Shown here: piece after piece, positions 9,073 to 16,892 of the stretch
How the letters are laid out: every line of letters starts with the position of its first letter
Numbering within the stretch: position 1 is the first letter of the stretch
Assembly: GCF_023073715.1 (NCBI RefSeq)
Contig: NZ_JADPKA010000050.1
Location: 186,001-250,000 of the forward strand
Reading direction: 5' to 3'
DNA from: Bradyrhizobium sp. 164
GTDB lineage: Bacteria > Pseudomonadota > Alphaproteobacteria > Rhizobiales > Xanthobacteraceae
Length of the DNA stretch: 64,000 bases
Notes under the pieces: model-generated
Told to the model about the DNA's origin: nothing
The model's input: the letters and a program-made list of their open reading frames with translations, nothing else
Databases searched by the model: none
Program-made: the position numbers and the translations under genes

Positions 9073-10566
9073 ATGGCCACGGTGCAACTTCAAGGCATTC
9101 GCGAAGCCTTCACGTTCGACGACGTGCTGTTGAAGCCGGGCCTGTCGGACGTCATGCCGGGCGAGGTCGACATCCGTTCCCGCGTCACCCGCGCCATTCC
9201 GCTCAACATCCCGATCATGGCCTCCGCCATGGACACCGTCACGGAGGCGCGGATGGCGATCGCCATGGCGCAGGCCGGCGGCCTCGGCGTCATCCATCGC
9301 AATTTCGATCCCGACGGGCAGGCTGCCCAGGTGCGGCAGGTCAAGCGCTACGAGTCGGGTATGGTGGTGAACCCGCTCACCATCAGCCCCGAGGCGACGC
9401 TCGACGACGCACTCAAGCTGATGAGCGATCACGGCATCTCCGGCATTCCCGTCGTCACCGGCGCCGGCAAGTCCACGCCGGGCAAGCTGGTCGGCATTCT
9501 CACCAACCGCGACGTGCGGTTTGCGACCAACCGGCAGCAGAAAATCTCCGAGCTGATGACGCACGAAAATCTCGTCACGGTGCGCGAGAATGTCAGCCAG
9601 GACGAGGCGCGGCGGATGCTGCACCAGCATCGCATCGAGAAGCTGCTCGTGGTCGACGAGCAATATCGCTGCGTCGGGCTCATCACCGTAAAGGACATGG
9701 AAAAGGCGGTGGCCCATCCGCTCGCCTGCAAGGATGCGCAGGGCCGCCTGCGTGTTGCTGCTGCCACCACTGTCGGCGACACCGGCTTCGAGCGCACCGA
9801 GCGCCTGATCGATGCCGGCGTCGACCTCGTCGTCGTCGACACCGCGCACGGCCATTCCCGCCACGTGCTGCACGCCGTCAACCGCATCAAGCGTCTCTCC
9901 AATTCCGTGCAGGTCGTTGCCGGCAACGTTGCCACCACCGAAGGCGCGCAGGCACTGATCGACGCGGGTGCGGATTGCATCAAGGTCGGCATCGGCCCGG
10001 GCTCGATCTGCACCACGCGCATCGTCGCCGGCGTCGGCGTGCCGCAGCTCACCGCGATCATGGATGCGGTGGAAGCTGCGAAGAAGTCCGACATTCCGGT
10101 GATCGCCGACGGTGGCATCAAGTTCTCCGGCGATCTCGCCAAGGCGCTTGCCGCCGGCGCCGACATCGCCATGGTCGGCTCGCTGCTCGCCGGCACCGAC
10201 GAGACGCCGGGCGAAGTGTTTTTGTGGCAGGGCCGCTCCTACAAGGCCTATCGCGGCATGGGCTCGGTCGGCGCGATGGCGCGCGGCTCGGCCGATCGCT
10301 ACTTCCAGCAGGACATCAAGGACGCGCTCAAGCTCGTGCCTGAGGGCATCGAGGGCCAGGTACCCTACAAAGGCCCGGTCGGTAACGTCATGCACCAGCT
10401 CGCCGGCGGCTTGCGCGCCGCGATGGGCTATGTCGGTGCGCGCGACATGAAGGAGCTGCACCAGAAGGCCCAGTTCGTCCGCATCACCGGCGCGGGCCTG
10501 CGCGAAAGCCACGTCCACGACGTCACCATTACGCGCGAAGCACCGAACTATCCGGGCGGGGGTTAG
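9073..10566 (+). CDS. guaB: Inosine-5'-monophosphate dehydrogenase
   Basis: A 497-residue IMPDH that oxidises IMP to XMP with NAD, the committed step to GMP. The (beta/alpha)8 barrel is interrupted by a pair of CBS domains at about residues 100-215, which sense purine nucleotides. The catalytic loop GIGPGSICTTR is at 306-316 with Cys313 as nucleophile, and SAMDTVTEARMA near residue 51 is an early conserved barrel segment. The ATG at 9073 follows a good AAGGAG. The frame is open 96 codons upstream, but that extension is not IMPDH-like. guaA lies 6.3 kb downstream. Confidence 0.97.
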   Translation: MATVQLQGIREAFTFDDVLLKPGLSDVMPGEVDIRSRVTRAIPLNIPIMASAMDTVTEARMAIAMAQAGGLGVIHRNFDPDGQAAQVRQVKRYESGMVVNPLTISPEATLDDALKLMSDHGISGIPVVTGAGKSTPGKLVGILTNRDVRFATNRQQKISELMTHENLVTVRENVSQDEARRMLHQHRIEKLLVVDEQYRCVGLITVKDMEKAVAHPLACKDAQGRLRVAAATTVGDTGFERTERLIDAGVDLVVVDTAHGHSRHVLHAVNRIKRLSNSVQVVAGNVATTEGAQALIDAGADCIKVGIGPGSICTTRIVAGVGVPQLTAIMDAVEAAKKSDIPVIADGGIKFSGDLAKALAAGADIAMVGSLLAGTDETPGEVFLWQGRSYKAYRGMGSVGAMARGSADRYFQQDIKDALKLVPEGIEGQVPYKGPVGNVMHQLAGGLRAAMGYVGARDMKELHQKAQFVRITGAGLRESHVHDVTITREAPNYPGGG

Positions 10567-10577
10567 TCGTTTTCGCT

Positions 10578-10737
10578 CTCGTGCCCCGGATGCAGCGCAG
10601 CGCTCTTTCAGCGGTGCGCTGCAGAGCCGGGGCCCAGTGTTCTTCCATACTGGGCAATCATCCGTGCTGCGTGGGTCCCAGCTCTGCGCAGCAGGGCAAG
10701 AGCGCTGCAGCGCGTCCGGGACACGAGAACGGCGCAT
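10578..10737. repeat. Long imperfect palindromic repeat, family G
   Basis: The ends are CTCGTGCCCCGGA and TCCGGGACACGAG. Two strong internal hairpins are built from GCAGCGC-type and GGGCCCA/TGGGTCC arms. It occupies most of the gap between guaB and the oxidoreductase gene and could act as a transcriptional barrier, although there is no T-run. Confidence 0.7.
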
Positions 10738-10828
10738 GCCTCCCCGACCATCCCTCCACTGCTTTTGTATTGACGCGCCTCGCTCCCTCCGCTTCGCTCG
10801 CAACGAAGAAACTCCGGAGGAAGCCATC

Positions 10829-11851
10829 ATGTCCCAAGGCAAACGCATCGTTCTCGCCGCGCGTCCCGTCGGCGAACCCAAGCCGTCTGATTTTCGTCTG
10901 GAGGATTTCGCGGTGCCGACGCCTGCGGCAGGCGAGGTCCTGCTGCGCACGATCTGGCTGTCGCTTGATCCCTATATGCGCGGGCGCATGAGCGAGGGGC
11001 CATCCTACGCCGCACCGGTGCCGATCGGCGGCGTGATGGAAGGCGAGGCGGTCAGCGAGGTCGCGGCGTCCAACAATCCGGATTTCGCGGTAGGCAATAT
11101 CGTGCGCATCCGCTCCGGCTGGCAGACCCACGCAATCTCGAACGGCAAAGGATTGATCAAGGTCGATCCCAAGCTCGGCCCGATCTCGACGTCGATCGGC
11201 GTGCTCGGCATGCCCGGCATGACCGCCTATACGGGCCTGCTCGACATCGGCAAGCCGCAACCCGGCGAGACCGTCGTCGTCGCCGGCGCCTCAGGTGCGG
11301 TCGGCTCGGCCGTCGGCCAGATCGCGAAGATCAAGGGCGCGCGCGCGGTCGGCATCGCCGGCGGCAAGGACAAGTGTGATTACGTCGTCAAGGAGCTCGG
11401 CTTCGATGCCTGCATCGATCACCGCAGCCCCGATCTCGCGGCCAAGCTCAAGGACGCCTGCCCGAAGGGCATCGACGTCTATTTCGAGAATGTCGGCGGC
11501 GCGGTGTTCGAGGCGGTGTTCCCGCTGCTCAACCCCTTCGCGCGCGTGCCGGTCTGCGGCCTGATCGCGCATTACAACGACACCGAGGCCAAGCCGCCAA
11601 AATGGGCCGCATCCTTGATGCGCGCGACCCTGACCAAGCGCCTGACCTTCCGCGGCTTCATCGTCTCCGACTTCGCCGCGCGCCATGGCGATTTCCTGCG
11701 CGACATGTCGGCCTGGGTCCGCGAGGGCAAGGTGAAATACAAGGAGTTCGTCACCGAGGGCCTGGAGAGCGCGCCCGGCGCCTTCATGGGCCTCTTGAAG
11801 GGCGCCAATTTCGGCAAGCAGCTGGTGCGGGTCGGACCGGACAAGGTCTAG
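10829..11851 (+). CDS. Zinc-free MDR NADP-dependent oxidoreductase
   Basis: A 340-residue medium-chain dehydrogenase/reductase of the leukotriene B4 dehydrogenase, YncB/CurA-like group. The nucleotide-binding segment is VVVAGASGAVGSAVGQIAKI near residues 150-170. The N-terminal LSLDPYMRGRM is typical of this group, and there are no zinc-binding cysteines of classical alcohol dehydrogenases. It probably reduces the C=C bond of an enone or quinone with NADPH. The ATG follows CGGAGG at a good distance. Confidence 0.9.
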   Translation: MSQGKRIVLAARPVGEPKPSDFRLEDFAVPTPAAGEVLLRTIWLSLDPYMRGRMSEGPSYAAPVPIGGVMEGEAVSEVAASNNPDFAVGNIVRIRSGWQTHAISNGKGLIKVDPKLGPISTSIGVLGMPGMTAYTGLLDIGKPQPGETVVVAGASGAVGSAVGQIAKIKGARAVGIAGGKDKCDYVVKELGFDACIDHRSPDLAAKLKDACPKGIDVYFENVGGAVFEAVFPLLNPFARVPVCGLIAHYNDTEAKPPKWAASLMRATLTKRLTFRGFIVSDFAARHGDFLRDMSAWVREGKVKYKEFVTEGLESAPGAFMGLLKGANFGKQLVRVGPDKV

Positions 11852-11902
11852 CTGCGCCGGGGCCACACGCCGGCGGGTATGGTTAAGAAAGAGTCACCAA
11901 AT

Positions 11903-11937
11903 GGTCACACCTGGCGGCAAAAGCCGCAGGTGTGACC
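11903..11937. other. Near-perfect stem-loop
   Basis: GGTCACACCTGGCGGC, an AAAA loop and GCCGCAGGTGTGACC form a 15-bp stem with one bulged G. It lies 52 bases after the oxidoreductase stop and 60 bases before the next small gene. There is no T-run after it, so it is not a standard intrinsic terminator; it could be a Rho-assisted terminator, an mRNA stabiliser or a protein-binding palindrome. Confidence 0.7.
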
Positions 11938-11996
11938 GGTGTTCATTGACCCCGAGGTGAAGGCATTGAATCATCGCGCATATTTTAGGTGCTGCG

Positions 11997-12290
11997 ATGT
12001 TAGAGATTGGTATTTTCTGCGTAATCGTGCTGGCAGCCGGCTATTGGGCGACCATGTTCGTCATGGGCCGGCGCGACGACGTCATCCATGGCAAATTCGT
12101 GCATGTCGACGAGGAGGGCGATTTCATTCGTCCAGCGCTGCCGGCGCTGCCGCCGCCATTCCCGAAGCGTCCGGTCAAAGCCGCCCGGCCGGCCAGGGTC
12201 CAGCCTGCCAAGGATCCCACGGCCAAGACGGTCAACAGCGAGGCGCTGCAATCCTTGCTGGCCGCGATCCAGCAGGACCTCGTCGCCTGA
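11997..12290 (+). CDS. Small single-pass membrane protein, unknown function
   Basis: A 97-residue protein with one N-terminal hydrophobic helix (about residues 3-22), then RRDD and a Pro/Ala-rich cytosolic tail including LPALPPPFPKRP. I do not recognise a family. Base composition matches its neighbours and an AGGT precedes the start. It is followed 15 bases later by the end of the convergent metallophosphoesterase gene. Confidence 0.6.
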   Translation: MLEIGIFCVIVLAAGYWATMFVMGRRDDVIHGKFVHVDEEGDFIRPALPALPPPFPKRPVKAARPARVQPAKDPTAKTVNSEALQSLLAAIQQDLVA

Positions 12291-12305
12291 GCCGTCAAGC
12301 ACGCA

Positions 12306-13148
12306 TTAGTGCTCGTCGCCCATCTGGGCGAGGAGCTCCTCGATGTCGACATCGACCTGGCCCGCGGCCCTGACGTGGCGGACCTCAAAACTATCGGGCT
12401 GGAAACGATACTCGACGAGGCCGACTTCCTTGATCGCGATCCGGTCCTGTCGCGCATCGTTGATGACGAAGCCGGCCGACGGCGCCCAGACATGGCGGGT
12501 GTGACGATGGGTGAAGTCGCGCCGCTGGTGCACATGACCGCTGGCGATGAGGCGGAGATCGACGCGCTCAAACATCTCGATCAGTCGCGCCCGGGCCGGC
12601 TGCGGCACATAGCGGATCGCGGTTTCCGGCGTTTCGGGATCTTCCGGCAGGTTGAGAAACAGCGGCTTGTGCAGGAACAGCGCGACCGGCTTTCCAGTGG
12701 TGCGCGCGATCTCGCGGGCCAGCCATTCGAATTGTTCGGCCTCCAAGGCGAGCCCTGAATTCATGACAAGTGAATTGAGGCCGATGAAGCACCAGCCGGC
12801 AGCCTCGAACGCCCAATGGTCCTCGCCGATGATGTCGCAGAATTGCCGGCGGTGCGCCTCGCTGACCGGCGGCTTCGGCGCCGGTCCAATCATGGTTGGA
12901 TTGTCGCCGATGTCGTGATTGCCGGGGAGATAGCGGCAGGCGACGGGCAGGGCATCGTGCAGGCTTTTCGCGAATGCGACATCGTCCACGCCGGTCGGAC
13001 CGTCGAACGAGACATCGCCGGTATTGACGACGAGGTCGGGCCTGATGGCGTCGATGTGCTCGCTGACGCGGTGGAAGTTGGCGATCAGGCCGGGAAAGCG
13101 CCGGCCGAGATGGGTGTCGGAAATCTGCGTGAGGCGAAATTCGGACAT
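12306..13148 (-). CDS. Metallophosphoesterase, CpdA-like
   Basis: A 280-residue calcineurin-like phosphoesterase. The dinuclear-metal motifs are present in order: DTHLG (near 10), GDVSFDG (near 47), GNHD (near 76), LFLHKPL and GHVHQ. The closest recognised group is class III cyclic nucleotide phosphodiesterase (CpdA), which hydrolyses 3',5'-cAMP, but motifs alone do not prove the substrate. The ATG at 13148 gives the usual N-terminus MSEFRLTQISDTHLG; an in-frame start at 13184 would add 12 residues. Confidence 0.87.
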   Translation of the reverse strand: MSEFRLTQISDTHLGRRFPGLIANFHRVSEHIDAIRPDLVVNTGDVSFDGPTGVDDVAFAKSLHDALPVACRYLPGNHDIGDNPTMIGPAPKPPVSEAHRRQFCDIIGEDHWAFEAAGWCFIGLNSLVMNSGLALEAEQFEWLAREIARTTGKPVALFLHKPLFLNLPEDPETPETAIRYVPQPARARLIEMFERVDLRLIASGHVHQRRDFTHRHTRHVWAPSAGFVINDARQDRIAIKEVGLVEYRFQPDSFEVRHVRAAGQVDVDIEELLAQMGDEH

Positions 13149-13443
13149 GCGTTCATCATACCGGTTCTCACGCGTCGGAACCATGACGGTGCGGGCATGC
13201 GTCGCAACGAACAAAGTTTAAAGCACGCGATAGCGGATCGTGTAGCCGTCCTGCGGGGCGACGGCGCCGGCGGAGCGGCGAGGCGATGCGGCCTCTCGCC
13301 TGGCGGCCCGCGGGCACCGAAATCGCCTTAACGATCGACATTTGATCGCGAGAGCGGGAACACGGGTTCAAGTCGTTCATTGTCAGCGCCAAAACTCGCA
13401 GCTAATGACGGTCGGCGGCATTTCGCCTTCCGGGAAAGTTCCG

Positions 13444-13866
13444 ATGTCTGTTCAGATGGTCCTGCTGCCGGTCTTCGTGCAGGTCGCTCTCACCTTCGCG
13501 CTCTTGATCGGCATGGTCGTCGCGCGCCGCAAGACGCTGGTTTCGGGCGAGACCAAGATCCGCGACATTGCACTCGGCGAGCCGAACTGGCCGAAGGGCG
13601 CCACACAAATCGCCAATTGCTACCGCAACCAGTTCGAACTGCCGGTGCTGTTCTACGTCCTGATCGCACTGGCATTGCCGCTGCGCCGTGCCGATCTCTT
13701 CATCGTGCTGATGTCCTGGGTGTTCGTGGTGACGCGCTTTGCCCATGCCGGCGTTTTCGTCTCCTCCAACGATCTCGGCCGGCGCTCCACGGTCTGGCTT
13801 GCCGGCGCGCTGGTGCTGTTGGCGATGTGGATCTATTTCGCGCTGAAGCTGCTCTTGCTGATCTAG
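13444..13866 (+). CDS. MAPEG family membrane protein
   Basis: A 140-residue protein with four hydrophobic segments, the MAPEG topology. The NCYRNQFELPVLFYVLIAL stretch after the first loop is the family hallmark, where E-x-P follows an asparagine-rich loop. Eukaryotic members are glutathione transferases or peroxidases of membranes; the bacterial role is largely unknown. The ATG at 13444 has GGGAAAG upstream; the open frame continues 34 codons further but those are not hydrophobic. The gene ends 34 bases before rsmB. Confidence 0.85.
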   Translation: MSVQMVLLPVFVQVALTFALLIGMVVARRKTLVSGETKIRDIALGEPNWPKGATQIANCYRNQFELPVLFYVLIALALPLRRADLFIVLMSWVFVVTRFAHAGVFVSSNDLGRRSTVWLAGALVLLAMWIYFALKLLLLI

Positions 13867-13900
13867 GCGCCTGTGCGCCAATCTTTTTGAAAGATTTGAA

Positions 13901-15202
13901 ATGACGCCCGCTGCCCGGCTGTCCGCAGCCATCGAATTGATCGACACCATCGAGAAGGACCGCGTGCCTGCGGCCAAGGCGCTGAAGGAGTGGGGCACCG
14001 CGCACCGCTTCGCCGGTTCCGGCGACCGCGCCGCCATCGCCGGCCTGGTCTGGGACGTGCTGCGCCGTTACGCCTCGAGCGCGTACCTGATGGATGCCGA
14101 TACCGCGCGGGCGCGGCTGATCGGCATGCTCCGCCTCGAGCGCAACATGGACACGGCCACCATGGCCGCGATGTTCGATGGCAGCCGGTTTGCGCCAGAG
14201 CCGTTGACGGAAGCCGAGCAGGCCGCGCTCGCCTCGCGTTCCCTCAAGGACGCCCCCGCCGCCGTGGCCGGCGACTATCCAGACTGGCTCGATGCCCACC
14301 TTGCAAAAGTATTCGGCGAGGACCGTGCCGCCGAGGCCGCGGCGATGGCGAGCCGGGCCCCGCTCGACCTGCGCGTCAACACGCTAAAATCCAATCGGGA
14401 CAAGGTGCTGCGTGCACTTGCTCATCTTCATGCAAAACCGACGCCTTGGTCCGCAACCGGCCTTCGCATCGAGCTTTCGGCCGACGCGCGCAACCCGGGC
14501 ATCCAGGCCGAGGAGGATTTCATCAAGGGCGCCATTGAGGTGCAGGATGAGGGATCGCAGCTTGCAGCCCAGTTCACTGCGGCAAAACCCGGCGAGCAGG
14601 TGATCGACCTCTGCGCCGGCGCCGGCGGCAAGACGCTGGCGCTCGCCGCCCTGATGCAGGGCAAGGGCCGGCTGATCGCCACCGACCGTGACAAGCGCCA
14701 GCTCGCCCCGATCCACGAGCGGCTATCGCGCGCCGGCGTCCACAATGCCGATGTCCGCACGCCCAAGGGCGACGCCGATCCGCTTGCCGACATCCGCAGC
14801 ACCGCCGATCTCGTCGTCATCGACGCGCCCTGCACGGGAACCGGCACCTGGCGCCGCAACCCCGACGCCAAATGGCGCATGCGGCCGGGCGCCCTGGAGA
14901 TTCGCCTGCGCGACCAGGCCGAGGTGCTGGAGCGCGCGGTTCCGCTGGTGAAGCCGGGGGGCCGCATCGCCTACATCACCTGCTCGGTGCTGCCGGAAGA
15001 GAACGGTGAGCAGGTGAGGGCGTTCACTGGCCGCCATTCCGAGTTCACGGTCGTCCCGCCCGAGCAGACCGCGAGCGTGCTCTGGGACAAGGCGGAGGCG
15101 TTTGGCGAGGCCGCACTGCAATCGGATGAAGGCTGGCTGATGACGCCGCGGCGGACCGGGACGGACGGGTTCTTCGTGTCGGTGCTGAGGAAATCGGGCT
15201 GA
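13901..15202 (+). CDS. rsmB: 16S rRNA m5C methyltransferase, RsmB/Sun family
   Basis: A 433-residue protein with an N-terminal NusB-like RNA-binding domain (about 1-130) and a C-terminal RCMT methyltransferase domain. The SAM-binding motif LCAGAGGKT is at 237-245. The two cysteines of the mechanism are present: Cys311 in DAPCTGTGTW and Cys361 in ITCSVLPEENG. RsmB methylates C967 of 16S rRNA in E. coli. Its position between guaB and guaA is one I recognise from Bradyrhizobium. Confidence 0.93.
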   Translation: MTPAARLSAAIELIDTIEKDRVPAAKALKEWGTAHRFAGSGDRAAIAGLVWDVLRRYASSAYLMDADTARARLIGMLRLERNMDTATMAAMFDGSRFAPEPLTEAEQAALASRSLKDAPAAVAGDYPDWLDAHLAKVFGEDRAAEAAAMASRAPLDLRVNTLKSNRDKVLRALAHLHAKPTPWSATGLRIELSADARNPGIQAEEDFIKGAIEVQDEGSQLAAQFTAAKPGEQVIDLCAGAGGKTLALAALMQGKGRLIATDRDKRQLAPIHERLSRAGVHNADVRTPKGDADPLADIRSTADLVVIDAPCTGTGTWRRNPDAKWRMRPGALEIRLRDQAEVLERAVPLVKPGGRIAYITCSVLPEENGEQVRAFTGRHSEFTVVPPEQTASVLWDKAEAFGEAALQSDEGWLMTPRRTGTDGFFVSVLRKSG

Positions 15203-15219
15203 CCGCGCCAGCGGCGCCC

Positions 15220-15257
15220 AAAATAAAAGCCCCACGAACCGAATCCGGTCGCGGGGC
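15220..15257 (-). terminator. Intrinsic terminator of the cold-shock gene
   Basis: Read on the minus strand, GCCCCGCGACCG, a GATT loop and CGGTTCGTGGGGC form the stem, directly followed by TTTTATTTT. It lies 61 bases after the cold-shock gene stop. It may also block transcripts from rsmB on the other strand, which ends 17 bases away. Confidence 0.85.
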
Positions 15258-15317
15258 CTGTATTCGCTAACCGCTTCTGACCGGTACGTCCGTGGTCAGA
15301 AGCGCCTTGCGCGGGCG

Positions 15318-15527
15318 TTAGCCGACGCGGAGATTGTCAGCCGAGGACTTGCCGCTGCGGCGGTCGGCGACGATGTCGAACGAGACCTTCTGACCCTCGT
15401 TGAGGGAGGAGAGGCCAGCGCGCTCGACGGCGCTGATGTGCACGAATACGTCCTTTTGGCCGTCGTCCGGCTGAATGAAACCATAACCCTTTTGGGTGTT
15501 GAACCACTTCACGGTGCCCATAGCCAT
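15318..15527 (-). CDS. Cold-shock protein (CspA family)
   Basis: A 69-residue single cold-shock domain that binds single-stranded RNA and DNA. RNP1 is KGYGFIQP (residues 13-20) and RNP2 is VFVHIS (28-33). The length and WFN start are standard for the alphaproteobacterial CspA group. AAAGGA sits 7 bases before the ATG. The 267 bases upstream hold no gene, which leaves room for the long 5' leader common to these genes. Confidence 0.95.
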   Translation of the reverse strand: MAMGTVKWFNTQKGYGFIQPDDGQKDVFVHISAVERAGLSSLNEGQKVSFDIVADRRSGKSSADNLRVG

Positions 15528-15794
15528 GGGAATGTCCTTTAGTTAGTTAGAGAGGATACGCACGCAGACCGGTACGCAGCATTGCGCCCATAGTCCCTGA
15601 TGAGTCGATGTTTGGAGAATTCATCTGAAGCGTGCGCGCCCGTCAGCAACGAAGCGAAGCGGCCCAGTCGTTCGGCCAAGTATCGATGATCACAATATAG
15701 CGAGAATTTGGGGCCAGTTCAAGGCACCACCCGTGGCTCGGCATGTCGCGCGCGTTTGCTATTTTGCGGTGCAAATTTGCCGCCCTCGCGCCTC

Positions 15795-16127
15795 TCAATC
15801 GACGATGAAGAGCGTCGCACCCACCGCCGTCGAGGACCGGTGCGCGGCGTCGCCGAAATCCGAGACCTGGTAGCTCATCCCCGCCGTCAGCTTGAACTTG
15901 CGCCCGTCGCGCAGCTCCGAGTCGAGCTCGCCCTTCAGCACGTAGAGCACGTGACCGCGATCGCACCAATGATCGGCGAGATAGCCCGGCGAATACTCCA
16001 CCATCCGCACCCGGAGTTCGCCGATATTGAGCGTCCGCCACTTGGCCTCGCCGGTCTCGCCGGGATGCGTGCTGGGTTCGACTTGGCTCCAGTCGGTCAC
16101 GGTGAACGGGGATGCCGGAAGTTTCAT
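15795..16127 (-). CDS. DHCW-motif cupin protein
   Basis: A 110-residue single-domain cupin. DHWCDRGHVLYVLKGE (about residues 52-67) gives the metal-binding His/Glu set of cupin motif 1 and the family name motif. The second motif is near HRSSTAVGATLFIVD. Enzymatic role unknown. It is monocistronic as far as can be seen, with the repeat at 16262 upstream. Confidence 0.85.
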   Translation of the reverse strand: MKLPASPFTVTDWSQVEPSTHPGETGEAKWRTLNIGELRVRMVEYSPGYLADHWCDRGHVLYVLKGELDSELRDGRKFKLTAGMSYQVSDFGDAAHRSSTAVGATLFIVD

Positions 16128-16261
16128 GGCGCAGTCCTATCGGTGTCGGCAGTGTTGTTAGCGCACACCGCGGTCTCCGTCACCGCGTGTGGGAGTCACG
16201 AACCCTTCCTCATTCACACTGTCATCGCCAGCCTTGTGCGCACTTGCGCACTGGGGCGGGC

Positions 16262-16342
16262 GATCCAGTATTCCAGGGGCGGCAACGATCGAGCCGAGAA
16301 GCCGCGGCGTACTGGATTGCCCGCTTTCGCGGGGAATGACAG
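16262..16342. repeat. Palindromic intergenic repeat, family B copy 1
   Basis: It begins GATCCAGTATTCCAG and contains GCCGCGGCGTACTGG followed by CCGCTTTCGCGGGG. The same order of elements occurs at 21692, and a degenerate reverse copy at 47364. It lies in the upstream region of the DHCW cupin and past the end of the NTF2-like gene. Confidence 0.8.
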
Positions 16343-16372
16343 CGAGGGCGGCGCGGCCTTCCGAACCGGGGC

Positions 16373-16744
16373 CTAGGCCGCCAAATGATTGGCCGACCCC
16401 TGCACGATCAGCCCTTCGGCGTTCACCCGCAGATATTCGCAGATCCGCTTCCCCCGCTCGTTCTCGTAGAACACGACCACGCTGTCCGGGCTGACGAACA
16501 CATCGATCAGCGAGAAATGCAGGTTCGGCAAAAGCCCCAGCGCCTTGCCCCAATAGGCGCGAAGCGCGTCCTTGCCGCGCACGGTGCCGCTGGCATCGAA
16601 CCCCATCACGGGGATGCGGTCCGACGTCATCACGGCCGCCTCGTCATAGAGCGTGAGCACGCGTTCGAGGTCGCGCGCATTCCAGGCCTCGATCCAGCTG
16701 CGACCGAGTGCGGCGAGCGTTGTTGGCTGATGATGCTGAGACAT
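16373..16744 (-). CDS. NTF2-like / SnoaL-like domain protein
   Basis: A 123-residue cone-shaped-fold protein beginning MSQHHQPTTLAALGRSWIEA, with WIEAWNARDLERVLTLYDE as the first helix and strand of the NTF2-like superfamily. Members range from isomerases to scaffold proteins, so no reaction is assigned. AGGGAG precedes the ATG at 16744. The upstream region carries an inverted repeat at 16786. Confidence 0.8.
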   Translation of the reverse strand: MSQHHQPTTLAALGRSWIEAWNARDLERVLTLYDEAAVMTSDRIPVMGFDASGTVRGKDALRAYWGKALGLLPNLHFSLIDVFVSPDSVVVFYENERGKRICEYLRVNAEGLIVQGSANHLAA

Positions 16745-16785
16745 GGCGTTCTCCCTGTTCGGCCCATGTTTGAGAGGAGGGCACA

Positions 16786-16808
16786 ATAGGTCAATATTAC
16801 TTACCTAT
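16786..16808. promoter_or_regulatory. Inverted repeat between the NTF2-like gene and guaA
   Basis: ATAGGT and ACCTAT are separated by 11 A/T-rich bases, giving an AGGT-N11-ACCT palindrome in an otherwise G+C-rich gap. It lies 42 bases upstream of the NTF2-like start. This looks like a dimeric regulator site, perhaps for a winged-helix regulator; the regulator is not encoded next to it. Confidence 0.5.
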
Positions 16809-16892
16809 ATGGCTTTGTCCATGCCCAAAGAAGGATGTGGGGCGCGCGCTCGCGCGGTTGCGGGCGGCTCCCGTGTCGCGTATCTGCTGGCC

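Noticed and set aside
9028..10950. A 640-codon minus-strand frame covering guaB.
   Set aside because: It mirrors guaB codon positions and crosses the repeat at 10578; no domain is present.
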